From assembly GCA_012517755.1 (NCBI GenBank), contig JAAYUH010000228.1, positions 1 through 7,938 of the forward strand: a stretch of DNA of 7,938 nucleotides. The letters run 5' to 3'. How positions within the stretch are numbered: position 1 is the first letter of the stretch; each line of letters begins with the position of its first letter. The translations under genes were made by a program, and so were the position numbers. The notes beneath the pieces are model-generated. The model searched no databases and was not told the DNA's origin. It saw only the letters and a list, made by a program, of their open reading frames with translations. Of the stretch, positions 6,784 through 7,938 are shown in pieces. Source of the DNA: a bacterium. GTDB taxonomy: Bacteria; Caldisericota; Caldisericia; B22-G15.

Positions 6784-6788
6784 GGAGG
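6784..6788 (+). promoter_or_regulatory. Ribosome binding site deciding the GTG start of leuS
   Basis: GGAGG lies eight bases before GTG 6797 and is the only good Shine-Dalgarno between the tRNA and conserved LeuRS sequence. No ATG occurs in frame before the HIGH region except inside conserved sequence (codon 39), which supports the GTG start. Seven Ts (6789-6795) separate site and start. Confidence 0.85.
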
Positions 6789-6796
6789 TTTTTTTA

Positions 6797-7938
6797 GTGG
6801 ATATTAACTTTGATTTTAAAAAAATTGAAAAAAAATGGAAAAAAATATGGAATGAATTAAATATATATGGAAATTATGATTATAATAAACTAAAATATTA
6901 TATTCTTGAAATGTTTCCATATCCCTCAGGACCACTTCATATGGGTCATATGAGAACTTACACTTTAGGAGATGTAGTTGCAAGATACAAAAGAATGAAA
7001 GGTTTTAATGTTTTACATCCTATGGGATGGGATGCTTTTGGATTACCTGCTGAAAACGCAGCTATTCAACATAATCTATCACCAAAAGATTGGACATACA
7101 ACAATATATATATAATGAAAAATCAATTTCTAAATCAAGGATATTCCTATGATTGGGATAGGGAGATTGCAACATGTGAACCAGAATATTATAAATTTAC
7201 ACAATGGTTTTTTTTAAAATTATATGATTCAGGACTTGCTTATAAAGATAAAGCACTTGTTAACTATTGCCCAAAATGTAAGACAGTTCTCGCAAACGAG
7301 CAGGTAATTGGAGGAAAATGTTGGAGATGCGATTCAATTGTTGAAAAAAAAGAGTTATCTCAATGGTTTTTTAAAATCACTGATTTTGCACAAGATCTTT
7401 TGGATGATCTTGATCTTCTTACTGATTGGCCAGAAAAAGTTAAAATTATGCAAAAAAATTGGATTGGTAGAAGTGAAGGAATTGATATTGTTTTTCCAGT
7501 TTTAAATAGTGATGATAAAATAGAAGTCTTTACTACAAGACCAGATACAATATTTGGTGTTACCTTTGTTGCTCTTGCACCAGAACACCCTTTAACTTTA
7601 GAAATTGCAAAAAGAAATGGAATTTATGAAGAGGTTAAAAATTTTATCGATGAATCTCTAAAATTAAGTGAAATTGAAAGAGTTTCTGTTGAAATACCAA
7701 AAAAGGGACTGTTTCTAAAAAGTTATGTTTTAAACCCTATAACTAATGAAAAACTTCCTATCTATGTTGCAAATTATATTGTATATCAATATGGAAAAGG
7801 AGCGGTAATGGGAGTTCCAGCTCATGATCAGAGAGATTTTGAATTTGCTAAGAAAATGAAAATTCCTGTTAAGGTTGTTATTAAACCTTTTGATTCAGAT
7901 ATAAATCCTGAAAATATGGAAAAAGCTTTTGAAGAAGA
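6797..7938 (+). CDS. leuS: Leucyl-tRNA synthetase, 5' part (3' end outside window)
   Basis: Class I synthetase that charges tRNA-Leu and hydrolyses mischarged products. About 380 residues of a usual 800-870 are present. Visible landmarks are EMFPYPSGPLHMGHMRTYT (residues 38-56) with the HIGH motif as HMGH at 48-51, GWDAFGLPAENAA (77-89), and a zinc-binding pair CPKC (158-161) and CWRC (175-178) with all four cysteines. The CP1 editing domain shows FTTRPDTIFG (245-254) and GAVMGVPAHDQRD (335-347); Asp344 corresponds to the conserved editing aspartate (Asp345 in E. coli). The KMSKS motif and anticodon domain lie beyond the window. Translation starts at GTG with a good Shine-Dalgarno. The gene is the second element of a tRNA-Ala/leuS transcription unit under a consensus promoter. 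No leader T-box is seen. Confidence 0.97.
   Translation, partial: MDINFDFKKIEKKWKKIWNELNIYGNYDYNKLKYYILEMFPYPSGPLHMGHMRTYTLGDVVARYKRMKGFNVLHPMGWDAFGLPAENAAIQHNLSPKDWTYNNIYIMKNQFLNQGYSYDWDREIATCEPEYYKFTQWFFLKLYDSGLAYKDKALVNYCPKCKTVLANEQVIGGKCWRCDSIVEKKELSQWFFKITDFAQDLLDDLDLLTDWPEKVKIMQKNWIGRSEGIDIVFPVLNSDDKIEVFTTRPDTIFGVTFVALAPEHPLTLEIAKRNGIYEEVKNFIDESLKLSEIERVSVEIPKKGLFLKSYVLNPITNEKLPIYVANYIVYQYGKGAVMGVPAHDQRDFEFAKKMKIPVKVVIKPFDSDINPENMEKAFEE

Noticed and set aside
6770..6795. Intrinsic terminator between tRNA-Ala and leuS (CCACC, GGAGG, seven Ts)
   Set aside because: The stem would have only four G-C pairs with an internal A-A mismatch and would compete with the stable acceptor stem, so efficient termination is unlikely.
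6690..6796. T-box or other leader riboswitch before leuS
   Set aside because: The leader is filled by an intact tRNA-Ala, and only 21 bases remain before the start codon. No specifier loop or T-box sequence is present.
7308..7505. 65-codon plus-strand open frame inside leuS
   Set aside because: It lies in a different frame from the conserved LeuRS zinc and editing segments, which continue without interruption.
1..7938. CRISPR array, insertion sequence or prophage elements
   Set aside because: No regularly spaced repeats, transposase or integrase motifs or flanking inverted repeats were found. The only longer exact repeat is a blade-coding segment.

Overview
The window comes from a low-GC bacterium (roughly 30% GC by eye, AT-rich codon choice such as AGA for arginine and many AAA/TTA/ATT codons) that uses the standard bacterial code. 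Shine-Dalgarno sequences (GGAGG type) and a sigma70-type promoter are clear. The mix of housekeeping translation genes with a secreted NHL/cohesin/copper-amine-oxidase-like-domain protein suggests an anaerobic Gram-positive-like or deep-branching thermophile-related lineage (Firmicutes, Caldisericota, Dictyoglomota or similar). That placement is inference and cannot be settled from this stretch.

Left part (1-3166, plus strand): a tight operon of translation genes. It holds the 3' two thirds of gltX (glutamyl-tRNA synthetase), then cysS (cysteinyl-tRNA synthetase, one-base stop/start overlap), then an RlmB/TrmH-type SPOUT 2'-O-methyltransferase whose annotated start overlaps cysS by 38 bases.

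Middle part (3156-6549, minus strand): a 997-residue exported protein with twelve propeller blades, an Ig-like domain, a cohesin domain and a C-terminal copper-amine-oxidase-N-like domain. A perfect palindromic terminator follows it, and directly after that comes yraN (UPF0102, nuclease-fold protein). The yraN Shine-Dalgarno sequence lies inside the terminator hairpin. yraN runs tail-to-tail into the methyltransferase gene with an 11-base overlap.

Right part (6550-7938, plus strand): a 150-base divergent intergenic region carries a weak minus-strand promoter for the exported protein and a perfect consensus promoter (TTGACA, 17 bases, TATAAT) for a tRNA-Ala(GGC). leuS (leucyl-tRNA synthetase) begins 22 bases after the tRNA with a GTG codon and runs off the window. 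The tRNA and leuS therefore look co-transcribed. The tRNA has an unusual A at position 56.

Overall this is a translation-themed neighbourhood (three aminoacyl-tRNA synthetases, one tRNA, one rRNA methyltransferase) interrupted by a minus-strand module. The most distinctive elements are the large multidomain secreted protein, the terminator/ribosome-binding-site overlap before yraN, and the tRNA-Ala/leuS unit.
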